From the NCBI RefSeq assembly GCF_015207255.1, contig NZ_JADEXG010000034.1, positions 1-51,781 on the forward strand: DNA of 51,781 bases, written 5' to 3'. Below are positions 34,404 to 42,938 of this stretch, one piece after another. The position numbers and the translations under genes were made by a program. Every line of letters begins with the position of its first letter. Within the stretch, counting starts at the first letter, position 1. The stretch is from Vasconcelosia minhoensis LEGE 07310 (GTDB taxonomy: Bacteria; Cyanobacteriota; Cyanobacteriia; Phormidesmidales; Phormidesmidaceae). Under the pieces are notes generated by a model that saw only the letters and a program-made list of their open reading frames with translations, was not told the origin of the DNA and did not search any database.

Positions 34404-35537
34404 ATGGCGCGATCGCGAAAATCAAACCAGGCCATAGACCTCTCCGCCCGGTCGTTCTGGCCCAAGTCAACGGAGCTGGTTGGCATGGAATTTACCATCC
34501 GCTCTCCCACCGACTGCGCCCTCTATCCGCAATATACGATCGGCCTGCACGCCTGGTTTCTCGACCAGATCCGCCAGCTCGACCCGGAGCTTTCGGCCTA
34601 CCTGCACGACGGCGAGTCTGAGAAGTCCTTTAGCCTATCGGGCCTGAGCGGTCAGTTTGTCAGCCACAGCCAGACCCTTCAGCTGCTGGCCGGTCAGCCC
34701 TATCGATGGGGCGTCAGCGGTTTTTCCAAGCCGACGGTCGAGGGGCTGGCCCGCTGGCTGCGACAGCTGCCGGATGAAATTAGTCTGAAAAACGCCCCGT
34801 TGCAAATTGATTCGGTGCGGCTGGCGCAGCCGCCGATGACCTATACCAAACTGCTGCGTCAGGGCAAGCAAGCCTCCGGCAGCGTTAGCCTCAGCTTCAC
34901 CAGCCCCACCAGCTTTCGGCGCAAGGGCCACCATCTGCCGCTGCCCTGGCCTAGGAATGTGTTTCACAGCTACCTCAGGCGCTGGAACCACTTTGCCAGC
35001 AAGCCCGCCGACCCGGATGCGTTTCTGGCCTGGGTGGATGACTACGTGATGATTCAGCGCCACCAGCTGGAATCGGTGAAGGTAGCGGCGGGTAAGCGGG
35101 GCTCGGTGACGGGCTTTGTCGGAGCCGTCACCTACGGGCTCGACCGCCGCGCGGCTGACCAGCCGGAGTTTCAAGCCCTGTTCTATGCGCTGACCCAGCT
35201 CGCCCCCTACTGCGGCACGGGCCATAAAACCCCCTTTGGCCTGGGTGAAACGCAACCGGGCTGGCAGTCGGATCGGGCTGCGCCAGAGGTTCCCTCGATG
35301 CAGCAGGTGCTAGCAGAGCGGATTGACGAGCTCACCAAGCTGTTTGCGGCCCAGCGAAAACGCCAGGGCGGCAGCCGGGCCAAGGATACGGCTGAGAAAT
35401 GGGCGACAATTTTGGCCCGGCGGGAGCAGGGCGACTCGCTCCAGGATATTTCCGACGAGATGCAGCTGCCCTACGAGACGGCCAAGACCTACTCTAAGCT
35501 AGCCCGGCGAGCAGCCCAGGAAAGCCATAGTCCTTAA
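34404..35537 (+). CDS. cas6: Orphan CRISPR endoribonuclease Cas6 with C-terminal helix-turn-helix
   Basis: 377 residues. Cas6 cleaves precursor crRNA within repeats. Residues about 25-290 show the RAMP double ferredoxin fold: YTIGLHAWFLDQIRQ with a candidate catalytic His49, SFTSPTSFRRKG, LPLPWPRNVFHSYLRRWN and the Gly-rich loop CGTGHKTPFGLGE at 270-282. Residues about 325-372 add a helix-turn-helix-like segment (AEKWATILARREQGDSLQDI, then YETAKTYSKLARRA), which ordinary Cas6 lacks. No cas1, cas2, effector genes or array adjoin it. It starts 32 bp after the aminotransferase. It may serve distant arrays or have another RNA target. Confidence 0.82.
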   Translation: MARSRKSNQAIDLSARSFWPKSTELVGMEFTIRSPTDCALYPQYTIGLHAWFLDQIRQLDPELSAYLHDGESEKSFSLSGLSGQFVSHSQTLQLLAGQPYRWGVSGFSKPTVEGLARWLRQLPDEISLKNAPLQIDSVRLAQPPMTYTKLLRQGKQASGSVSLSFTSPTSFRRKGHHLPLPWPRNVFHSYLRRWNHFASKPADPDAFLAWVDDYVMIQRHQLESVKVAAGKRGSVTGFVGAVTYGLDRRAADQPEFQALFYALTQLAPYCGTGHKTPFGLGETQPGWQSDRAAPEVPSMQQVLAERIDELTKLFAAQRKRQGGSRAKDTAEKWATILARREQGDSLQDISDEMQLPYETAKTYSKLARRAAQESHSP

Positions 35538-35698
35538 CCATCAACTTTGCTACGATCGTCCTAGCCCAGAGCCCTGCGATCATATTTTTTGCCTAAGCCT
35601 TTGATCAGCAGATGCCGTCCCAAGCCGATGTGCTAGCGCCGCTATTTACAGTGCTCATCGCAGCTTAATCACGAAACCGATTAGAAAGGATCAGACTT

Positions 35699-37993
35699 AT
35701 GGTCAGCAACCCTCTTTCCAGCCCGCCCGCTTCTGGACAATGCCCCTTCCGGGGAACCCGCGTGGGTGGTGCCCTCGGCTCCAAACCGCAAACCGATGAT
35801 TGGTGGCCAAACCGGCTACAGGTCGAGCTGCTTCACCAAAATCCGCCCCTGGCCAACCCGCTACAGGATGTCGATTACAAAGCAGCCTTTGAGCAGATCG
35901 ACTACGAGCAGCTGAAGCGCGATATCAAAGCGCTGCTGACAGATTCAAAGGACTGGTGGCCAGCCGACTATGACAACTATGGGCCGCAGATGATTCGTAT
36001 GGCGTGGCATTCCGCCGGCACCTACCGGATTGCCGACGGTCGCGGCGGCGCGAGTCGGGGTATGCAGCGCTTTGCCCCGATCAACTCCTGGTGGGATAAC
36101 GGCAATACGGATAAGTCGCGGCGACTGCTCTGGCCGATCAAGAAGAAATACGGCGCGGCTCTGAGCTGGGCCGATCTGATGATCCTGGTGGGCAACTGCG
36201 CCCTGGAGATTATGGGTTTTAAGACGTTTGGCTTCGGCGGCGGTCGCATCGATGCTTGGGAGGCGGACCGCGCTACCTACTGGGGGCCTGAGTTCTGGAA
36301 CGGTCAAGCGTTCGGCGAAAATGGCGCTCAGCACGCCGGCCATCCCGATGAGATGGTGACCCGCGATATTCGCTGGGTCGGCCAGCCGGACGAGGAATAC
36401 TACGACCTCGAAAACCCGCTGGGGGCAACGCATCAGGCGCTAATTTACGTCAATCCAGAGGGGCCGAATGGCGAAGGCGACCCGGTCGGCTCGGCCCGTG
36501 ACATCCGCGAATCCTTCGCGCGGATGGCGATGAATGATGAGGAAACGGTGGCACTGATTGCGGGCGGTCATGCCTTCGGCAAAAGTCACGGCATGGTCTC
36601 GTCGGACAAGATCGGCCCAGCGCCGGAAGGTGCGCCGATTCAGGCGATGGGCCTGGGGTGGCAGAATCCCGAAGGGACCGGATTTGCCGAGTATACAATG
36701 ACAAACGGGATCGAAGGCTCCTGGACGCCAAACCCAACCCAGTGGGACAACAGCTACCTAGAAAATCTGTTTAAGTACGAGTGGGAGCAGACCAGTAGCC
36801 CTGCCGGTGCGATTCAGTGGAAGCCGAGTAATCCTAATGCGCCGAAGACGCCAGACGCCCACCGTCAGGGTGTTGATCACAGTTTAATGATGATGACCTC
36901 GGACATTGCGCTAAAGGTCGATCCGGCCTATCGCGAGGTCTGTCAGCGCTTTTTGGATGACTTTGACGCCTTTAGCGATGCCTTCGCGCGCGCCTGGTAC
37001 AAGCTAACCCATCGGGACCTAGGCCCGAAAACGCGCTATCTCGGCCCAGAAGTTGCGGAGGAAGATCTGCCCTGGCAAGATCCAATTCCGGCCCTCGACC
37101 ACGATGTCGTTGACGCTGCCGATATTGACTCGCTTAAGCACAAGATTTTGGCGAGCGGGCTCTCCGTCTCGGCGCTCGTGTCGGCTGCCTGGGCGTCGGC
37201 GTCGAACTACCGCGACTCCGACAAGCGCGGCGGCGCGAACGGTGCGCGGGTTCGCTTAGATCCCCAGCAGGACTGGGAGATGAACCGCCCGCAGCAGCTC
37301 AGTCAGGTTCTATCGACCCTTGAGCAAATTCAATCGGAGTTCAACGGGGCTCAGTCAGGTCGCAAAAAGATCTCAATGGCGGACCTGATCGTCCTCGGCG
37401 GCTGCGCTGCGGTCGAGAAGGCGGCGCAGGACGCTGGGGTTTCCATTACGGTCCCCTTCACCCCGGGCCGGATGGATACCACCCAGGAGCTGACCGATGT
37501 TGAAAGTTTTGAATGGCTGAAGCCGGTCTCGGATGGTTTCCGCAACTATCACAACGAGACGATTGGCTACAAGGTGAAGCCAGAGCGCATCTTCCTTGAT
37601 CGGGCCCAGCTGCTGACGCTGACCGCGCCCGAGTGGACGGTTCTGGTCGGCGGACTGCGCGCCCTCGATCAGAACTGGGATGGTTCGCAGCACGGCATCT
37701 TTACCGATCGGCCCGGCGTCCTCACCAACGACTTCTTCCAGGTTCTGACCAGCATGGACTACGAGTGGAAGCCGGTGGACGAGCGGGAGATGCTGTTTGA
37801 GATCTGCGATCGCACAACCGGCGCAACAAAGTTCACGGCAACCCGCTGCGACCTCATCTTCGGCTCAAACGCGGAGCTGCGTCAGGTGGCCGAGGTCTAC
37901 GGCGCTGATGACGGTCATGAGCGGATGGTTAAGGACTTCGTCGCAGCCTGGAACAAGGTAATGATGCTCGATCGCTTCGACGTTCAAGGGTGA
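35699..37993 (+). CDS. katG: Catalase-peroxidase KatG
   Basis: 764 residues, haem enzyme that removes hydrogen peroxide. The distal site is Arg100-Trp103-His104 in [11 protein letters not shown], the proximal haem ligand is His291 in [10 protein letters not shown], and the Trp103-Tyr250-Met276 set forms the cross-linked adduct needed for catalase activity ([19 protein letters not shown]). The second, non-haem half of the duplicated peroxidase fold follows (from about 440). Length and domain order are normal. It is separated from cas6 by 161 bp and converges on fic. Confidence 0.97.
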   Translation: MVSNPLSSPPASGQCPFRGTRVGGALGSKPQTDDWWPNRLQVELLHQNPPLANPLQDVDYKAAFEQIDYEQLKRDIKALLTDSKDWWPADYDNYGPQMIRMAWHSAGTYRIADGRGGASRGMQRFAPINSWWDNGNTDKSRRLLWPIKKKYGAALSWADLMILVGNCALEIMGFKTFGFGGGRIDAWEADRATYWGPEFWNGQAFGENGAQHAGHPDEMVTRDIRWVGQPDEEYYDLENPLGATHQALIYVNPEGPNGEGDPVGSARDIRESFARMAMNDEETVALIAGGHAFGKSHGMVSSDKIGPAPEGAPIQAMGLGWQNPEGTGFAEYTMTNGIEGSWTPNPTQWDNSYLENLFKYEWEQTSSPAGAIQWKPSNPNAPKTPDAHRQGVDHSLMMMTSDIALKVDPAYREVCQRFLDDFDAFSDAFARAWYKLTHRDLGPKTRYLGPEVAEEDLPWQDPIPALDHDVVDAADIDSLKHKILASGLSVSALVSAAWASASNYRDSDKRGGANGARVRLDPQQDWEMNRPQQLSQVLSTLEQIQSEFNGAQSGRKKISMADLIVLGGCAAVEKAAQDAGVSITVPFTPGRMDTTQELTDVESFEWLKPVSDGFRNYHNETIGYKVKPERIFLDRAQLLTLTAPEWTVLVGGLRALDQNWDGSQHGIFTDRPGVLTNDFFQVLTSMDYEWKPVDEREMLFEICDRTTGATKFTATRCDLIFGSNAELRQVAEVYGADDGHERMVKDFVAAWNKVMMLDRFDVQG

Positions 37994-38010
37994 TTTTCAA
38001 ATCGCGTTGG

Positions 38011-38036
38011 ACGAGCCTGGCGAGAGCTAGGCTCGT
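38011..38036. terminator. Hairpin between convergent katG and fic
   Basis: ACGAGCCT (38011-38018) and AGGCTCGT (38029-38036) form a perfect 8-bp stem with a 10-base loop in the 49-bp gap between the two convergent stops. Only short T/A runs flank it, but its place suggests a shared bidirectional terminator. Confidence 0.5.
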
Positions 38037-38042
38037 TAAGCT

Positions 38043-39017
38043 TTACTCTTCTATTGCTGCCTCAGCTTCTAAAAAGGCAATAATTTCTCGATAAAAAGGC
38101 AGGCCCTTTCCTCGGCTGTCAGCAGCCGTAACTATAGCGGATAGCGTTTCAAACAGTGACGCTCGCGCTGCGTTAATGACAAGTTCAAGCAGCAGCGACA
38201 GATCGCTGTTCGATTGCTGTGCGTAAACCAGCGCCTCAATATAAGCGACACGCTGCTGGTTGGAAATCACGACAATGGGAAAACCCGCTCTCAACAGCAG
38301 CAAATTCATCAGCAATCTTCCCGTTCTTCCATTGCCATCGCGAAATGGATGAATTGAGACAAGTCGATAGTGAGCCTCTGCCGCATACTCAATCGGATGC
38401 AGGTTCTCAGACGAAGCCGCTAACCACTGAGTAAACTCAGCCATCAGCTCCGACAGCTGATAGTGCGGTGGGTAAACATGCTCTGTTCCAGCCGCTTTCA
38501 CGTCGAGCTGCCGATAGCGGCCCGCCTCCATCGGCGAGATTCTTCGCATCACTAGGCTGTGGATCTGCCGAATCTCCCATTCACCAATCTGAGTTTCACT
38601 CTGGGCCAAGGTTTCGATGTAGTCAATCGCCTCTTTGTGGCCAATAACCTCTAGGTGTTCTATTAGCGTTTTCCCACCAATGGTAATACCTTTGGATAGA
38701 ACAAGCTCGGTTTCGCTCTGAGTCAGAGTATTGCCTTCGATAGCGTTAGAATTGTAAGTGAACTGAACGTCATAGCGCTGCTTCAGCTCTGTTAGGGCAG
38801 TAGGGGATAGAGGCCGAAAGCTATCCAGCCAGCCTTTCATCCGATCAATCTGTGCTAAGTCAGTGGGCATGTTTATTTCACAGCTAGCGGATAGCATCTG
38901 AGCTAAGATTGAGTCTATTCGCCTATCAGGATACGTCTTTAAGTGCTGCAGCAGGGTATCGTACCGCTGAGTTGCTGAGGTCTTTTGTTCAGGGCTAATT
39001 TTAGCAGGTGATTCCAT
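38043..39017 (-). CDS. Fic-family protein (predicted AMP-transferase, class II)
   Basis: 324 residues. The catalytic loop HPFRDGNGRTGR lies at 223-234 with catalytic His223. The N-terminal helix carries the self-inhibitory motif SNAIEG (Ser90 to Glu94), so this is a class II Fic protein whose AMP transfer is blocked until the helix moves. The C-terminal 60 residues are helical, possibly a winged-helix remnant. Targets of chromosomal class II Fic proteins are mostly unknown (topoisomerases or self). It is divergent from the Uma2 gene with 77 bp between. Confidence 0.93.
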   Translation of the reverse strand: MESPAKISPEQKTSATQRYDTLLQHLKTYPDRRIDSILAQMLSASCEINMPTDLAQIDRMKGWLDSFRPLSPTALTELKQRYDVQFTYNSNAIEGNTLTQSETELVLSKGITIGGKTLIEHLEVIGHKEAIDYIETLAQSETQIGEWEIRQIHSLVMRRISPMEAGRYRQLDVKAAGTEHVYPPHYQLSELMAEFTQWLAASSENLHPIEYAAEAHYRLVSIHPFRDGNGRTGRLLMNLLLLRAGFPIVVISNQQRVAYIEALVYAQQSNSDLSLLLELVINAARASLFETLSAIVTAADSRGKGLPFYREIIAFLEAEAAIEE

Positions 39018-39094
39018 TTCAACAACTCATTCAAAAGCCAGTCCCTAGCTTGAGCATCCCATATAATTGATGCATTGCGCTTCCCTATGACGCC

Positions 39095-39739
39095 ATGGTA
39101 ACGCTACAGCTCCGACAGCTTCAGGTCCCCCCCGGTCAGCGATTGCTGCTCCACGACATTAGCTGGGCTGAATTTGAGGCGATTTTAGAGGAACTCGGAG
39201 AGCATCGTGCGGCTCGTGTTGCTTATAACTCTGGCATATTAGAAATTATGGCTCCGCTCCCCGAGCATGAGTATTTCAAAGAAACTATTGGCGATGCAGT
39301 TAAAGACATTGCCGAAACGCTAGAGCAGAACTACGAAAGCTATGGTTCGACGACCTGGCGGCGGCAGGCTGAGCAGGCTGGGCTAGAACCAGACAACTGC
39401 TTTTACTTCCAAAATGAAGCCTTGGTTCGCGGTAAGCTACATTTTGACCTCAGCCAAGACCCGCCCCCAGACCTAGCGCTTGAGATTGACGTGACTAACA
39501 AATCTCTCGATCGCTTTCCTATCTATGCTCGGCTCGGGGTTCCAGAGATTTGGTGCTATGACGATGGAACCCTCAGCATCTATCTGCTTCAGCAAGATCG
39601 GTATGCGCAAGCTGAGCAAAGCCAGACGTTTCCATCTCTGAAAGTTCAGGAGCTGCCCCAGCTGATTGAGGGGTATCGCGATCGCGGCAGACTCGCCCTC
39701 CGCCGAGCTGTCAGAGAATGGGTTAGGGAGCAAAGCTAA
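39095..39739 (+). CDS. Uma2 family (DUF820) restriction-endonuclease-like protein
   Basis: 214 residues. The PD-(D/E)XK-like core is visible: Asp in PPPDLALEIDVTNKS gives the D...ExD...K triad, and GVPEIWCYD follows as usual. Uma2 proteins are very abundant in cyanobacteria and are thought to derive from nucleases; their role is unproven. The stop overlaps the start of a paralogue by one base, and the two proteins share the first about 60 residues almost unchanged, so they arose by tandem duplication. Confidence 0.9.
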   Translation: MVTLQLRQLQVPPGQRLLLHDISWAEFEAILEELGEHRAARVAYNSGILEIMAPLPEHEYFKETIGDAVKDIAETLEQNYESYGSTTWRRQAEQAGLEPDNCFYFQNEALVRGKLHFDLSQDPPPDLALEIDVTNKSLDRFPIYARLGVPEIWCYDDGTLSIYLLQQDRYAQAEQSQTFPSLKVQELPQLIEGYRDRGRLALRRAVREWVREQS

Positions 39740-40416
39740 TGGTAACGCTACAGCTCCGACAGCTTAATATTCCTCCCGGTCAGCGCCTGCTGCTCCGCGA
39801 CGTCAGCTGGGCCGAGTTTGAGGCTATCTTGGGAGAACTTGGGGAGCATCGCGGTTCGCGAATTGCTTATGATAGCGGGGTACTAGAAATTATGGCACCG
39901 CTGCCCGAACACGAAGCGGATAAGGAAATCATCAGCGACTTACTGAAAGCTTTACTGGAAGAGCTGAATACCGAATTCCTTACCCTGGGTTCAACCCCGT
40001 TCAAAAATACAGAAATGCTCAAGGGCATCGAACCCGACCAGTGTTTCTACATTCAGAATGAGGCTGTGGTACGGGGTAAAAAGCGCTTAGATATGGCCAC
40101 AGACCCGCCGCCCGATCTGGCTTTAGAAATAGATATCACCTCTCGCACCCATCCAGAAACCTATGCAGCGCTAGGCGTACCAGAACTTTGGCGACGGGCC
40201 GGTGAAAGGATTCAGATCTATCAGCTCCAGGCAGGTCAATATGGAGAGGTTACTGAGAACCCTGCTTTTGCCGGTTGACCGCTGCCAGCCAAAATTCCTG
40301 CCTATGTCGAGCAAAGTCGGATAGAAGGGCGAAATCAGGCCATAAGCGCGTTTCGGCAATGGATAAGGCAGCAGTTAAGCACAGTCGAAAGAACCACTCC
40401 ACCTGAAGATAAATAA
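39739..40416 (+). pseudogene. Tandem Uma2 paralogue with a premature stop
   Basis: The frame gives 179 residues with the DLALEIDITSRTH core, then TGA at 40276-40278 after NPAFAG. In the same frame the sequence continues PLPAKIPAYVEQSRIEGRNQ and AISAFRQWIRQQL to a TAA at 40414-40416. This is the normal C-terminus of the family, where Leu replaces the stop (FAGLxLP). The nuclease core is therefore complete but the last about 45 residues are lost; the shortened protein might still fold. Confidence 0.75.
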
Positions 40417-40445
40417 AGGAACCACCCACTACCCACCACCCCACA

Positions 40446-41183
40446 ATGCTCTCTCCCTTTCCCGGCATGGACCCCTATCTTGAAAACCCAGAACTATGGT
40501 CATCAGTCCATAGCCGACTAATTGTTGCAGTTGCAGATGACCTCGTAGATCATCTGAGCGAAAAATACCGGGTTGAGGTGGAAAAGCGGGTTTATTTCAG
40601 CAGTGACAGCGAAAGTGTGCTGGTCGGCATTCCTGATGTGGCCGTGGCAGCCGGACGCTCGGCGGCGAGCGATGCGGGTACAATGACTTTGCCAGCACAG
40701 CCAAAGCAGGTGACGGTACCCTTAGCCGAAGAAGTAACCGAGCGCTACCTAGAAATTCGCGAAGTTGCGACCGGGATGGTGGTAACGGTGATTGAGCTGC
40801 TGTCGCCCAAAAATAAGCGGCCGGGCGAAGGACGGATCGCCTATCTGCGAAAGCGAAACCGGGCGCTGGCTAGCCAATCGCATCTGATTGAGATTGATCT
40901 ACTGCGGGGCGGACAGCCGCTGCCAATGTCGGGCCAGCATCCGAGTGATTATCGAATTTTGCTGTGCCGAGCCGACCGACGACCGACGGCTGACCTATAT
41001 GGGTTTAACCTGCAACAGCCAATTCCGCCGATTCCGGTACCGCTGATGCCGGGGGAGGCAGAGCCCGTTTTGAACTTGCAACCGCTGTTGAATCGGGTCT
41101 ACGAAAAGGGACGGTACCATTTGGCAATTGACTACGGCCAGCCAGCCTTGCCGCCGCTAACGCAGGATAGCAGGAAGGAATGA
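40446..41183 (+). CDS. DUF4058 family protein
   Basis: 245 residues starting with the family signature SPFPGMDPYLE. Another conserved block is VTVIELLSPKNKRPGEGR (about 114-131), where Glu and the Lys pair resemble a PD-(D/E)XK-type ExxxK core. It ends with HLAIDYGQPALPPL, also typical. DUF4058 genes form multi-copy families in cyanobacteria and often sit near Uma2 genes, as here; function is unknown. Length is normal. Confidence 0.9.
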   Translation: MLSPFPGMDPYLENPELWSSVHSRLIVAVADDLVDHLSEKYRVEVEKRVYFSSDSESVLVGIPDVAVAAGRSAASDAGTMTLPAQPKQVTVPLAEEVTERYLEIREVATGMVVTVIELLSPKNKRPGEGRIAYLRKRNRALASQSHLIEIDLLRGGQPLPMSGQHPSDYRILLCRADRRPTADLYGFNLQQPIPPIPVPLMPGEAEPVLNLQPLLNRVYEKGRYHLAIDYGQPALPPLTQDSRKE

Positions 41184-41905
41184 GGTAGCTCATTGCCCAG
41201 GGTTGAGACGCGATCGCGCTTTGGATTAGCTATCGTTATGATGCCCTAACCCAGCTAGCAGTTCAGCGAGCCGGCAAAATAGCGATCGCTGTTTGTCGTT
41301 TCCTAACTTGCAGGTTTTATGGGCATTTATACACCCTGAAATTATGGCTTGTTGGTTGGGGCTGAGCGCGATCGCGTTTGCTTGATATCCCCAAGCCTTG
41401 AATACGGATTAGTAAGGCTATTAGCTGCGAGCGCTGACTGAGCCATATTGAGCTAGTCATCTTGAGGAAATTAGGGCTGAAAGCCGCAGTTCATCGCTTC
41501 TAATTAACGGTAATAGAAAATGAGGTTTCCGTCCCCTTGCGGGGAATTGGGTTTGAAACCCCTCTCTGAGGAGTCCTTGCCCAGCAAGCCATTCAGGCTG
41601 CGAATCCACACTTCAGAAAATAGCATAGTAAACGCAGCTGAGCAACCCCTGATTTGGCCAAATTTAGAAGCTAGAGCCCTGACGGAATCAGGGCTCCACA
41701 CTTCACGACGAAAGAATGCGGTTTTCAAGATTCTGGCTGGAGTGGAGCGAGCGCCCTGCTGACCCCTAAAATAACCGGCATCCTGACGACTATCCTAGGC
41801 TTGAAACATTAGTTCACTCGTTTTAGCCCAGTCTGTAGCATAGAGCGCTTTCGCCTATTGAAAGCTGCGCCTATGATGGCGTCATGTTTGTGAGGCGCTG
41901 GGGCC
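41184..41905. other. Intergenic region with CRISPR-like repeat and hairpin
   Basis: No gene is supported in these 722 bp. Notable parts are HIP1 sites near 41210, 41282 and 41370, the lone CRISPR-like repeat at 41525, the hairpin AGCCCTGA/TCAGGGCT at 41675-41695, and TCCACACTTCA present at 41605 and again at 41695, 90 bp apart. Frames at 41504-41762 run across the repeat and are not genes. No TPP or cobalamin riboswitch core was recognised. Confidence 0.5.
41525..41559 (+). CRISPR. Solitary CRISPR-like repeat (no array)
   Basis: The 35 bases begin GTTTCC, contain the hairpin CCCC-TTGC-GGGG at about 41532-41544 and end TTTGAAAC, features of cyanobacterial repeats processed by Cas6. No second copy was found within spacer distance on either side or elsewhere in the window. 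It may be the last unit of a lost array or an isolated repeat; chance similarity is possible. Confidence 0.4.
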
Positions 41906-42937
41906 ATGGTATTTTCGCGACGGCGGCTGCTGCGGACCACTGGCGGGCTGGGGCTCGGGGCATTCACCCATGCCGCCCTGGCTGGGCGGAGCCTGGTAAA
42001 CCCCCAGGCGGCAGAGGCGACGATGTCGCTGAACATGCAGCTCGACTGGAAATTTAACGTGCAGTTTGCCGGGCTGATGCTGGCCGCAGCCGCAGGGCTC
42101 TATACCGAGAAAGGGCTCGCCGTCGAACTGATGCCCTGGGAGTCGGGGCTGGTGGTGACCGATGCGGTGATTGAAAATCCCATGACCCTGGGCTGCGCCG
42201 AGCAAAACCTGATTCTGGATGCACAGGCTGCCGGTGCGCCGATTCGCGCGATCGCGACCATGTTCCAAGCTTCCCCCCTGGCGCTGATGGCCCTCCCCGA
42301 TAGCGGCATCACCCGGCTGAGGGATTTGGTCGATCAGAAAGTCGGCGTCCATGCAGACGGCCTAGCGGTCATGGCGCTGGTGCAGGGCGTCAGCGGACTG
42401 GAAGAAAACGCGATCGCGGTGACTGAAATTCCCTACGAAGCCAAAGCCGAGCGGCTGCTCAGTGGCGAATACGCGGCTATCCAGTGCTACGCCATCGATG
42501 AGCCGATCGGCTTTGCCGCCGAAACCGGCATAGAACCGGTGGTGATTAGCCTCAACGACTACGGCTATGAAGCCTACGCCCAGGTGATCTTTGCCCATGC
42601 CGAGCTGCTGGCCAATACGCCGATGCTGGTACAAGATTTTCTCACCGCCACCTTTGCCGGCTGGCGGCTGGCCCTAGCCGATATTCCGGCCGCGGCCGAG
42701 CGGGTGGTTTCAACCTATGTGGAGGCCGATAGCCCCTACGCCGACCTGGATTACCAAACCCAGTCGCTGGCGCTGATTGCCGACTACCTGCTGCTCGATA
42801 TCGAGCCCTCGCAGCTGGGCTCCATCTCTCCCGGCCGCTGGATGCGGATGGCACGGCGCTTCGCCGACTACCGCCTGATTGCCCAGGTACCCGAGCTGAC
42901 TCACTCGCTGGCCCTGAGCAGCTGGACGGAGCGGTAG
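41906..42937 (+). CDS. Tat-exported NMT1/THI5-like ABC substrate-binding protein
   Basis: 343 residues. The N-terminus SRRRLLRTTGGLGLGAF is a twin-arginine signal, so the protein is folded before export. The mature part matches the NMT1 superfamily of binding proteins for taurine, nitrate-like anions, riboflavin or thiamine-pyrimidine precursors: MQLDWKFNVQFAGLMLA, GLYTEKGLAVELMPWESG and GCAEQNLILDAQAAGAP are the conserved entry strands. The ligand cannot be fixed from sequence. No permease or ATPase gene adjoins it, so it must use a distant transporter. It converges on the radical SAM gene with one base between stops. Confidence 0.82.
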   Translation: MVFSRRRLLRTTGGLGLGAFTHAALAGRSLVNPQAAEATMSLNMQLDWKFNVQFAGLMLAAAAGLYTEKGLAVELMPWESGLVVTDAVIENPMTLGCAEQNLILDAQAAGAPIRAIATMFQASPLALMALPDSGITRLRDLVDQKVGVHADGLAVMALVQGVSGLEENAIAVTEIPYEAKAERLLSGEYAAIQCYAIDEPIGFAAETGIEPVVISLNDYGYEAYAQVIFAHAELLANTPMLVQDFLTATFAGWRLALADIPAAAERVVSTYVEADSPYADLDYQTQSLALIADYLLLDIEPSQLGSISPGRWMRMARRFADYRLIAQVPELTHSLALSSWTER

Positions 42938-42938
42938 C

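Noticed and set aside
34635-35255. 206-codon minus-strand frame opposite cas6
   Set aside because: Shadow of Cas6; Gln/Arg/Ala-rich composition typical of antisense frames in GC-rich genes.
41504-41762. Two short overlapping frames on opposite strands
   Set aside because: They run through the CRISPR-like repeat; such frames are commonly false genes from repeats.
41525-41762. A real CRISPR array
   Set aside because: Only one repeat copy is present; no second repeat at spacer distance, no leader and no adaptation genes.
41184-41905. TPP or cobalamin riboswitch ahead of the NMT1-type binding protein gene
   Set aside because: Searched by eye for the conserved CUGAGA/ACC and B12-box cores and found no convincing arrangement.
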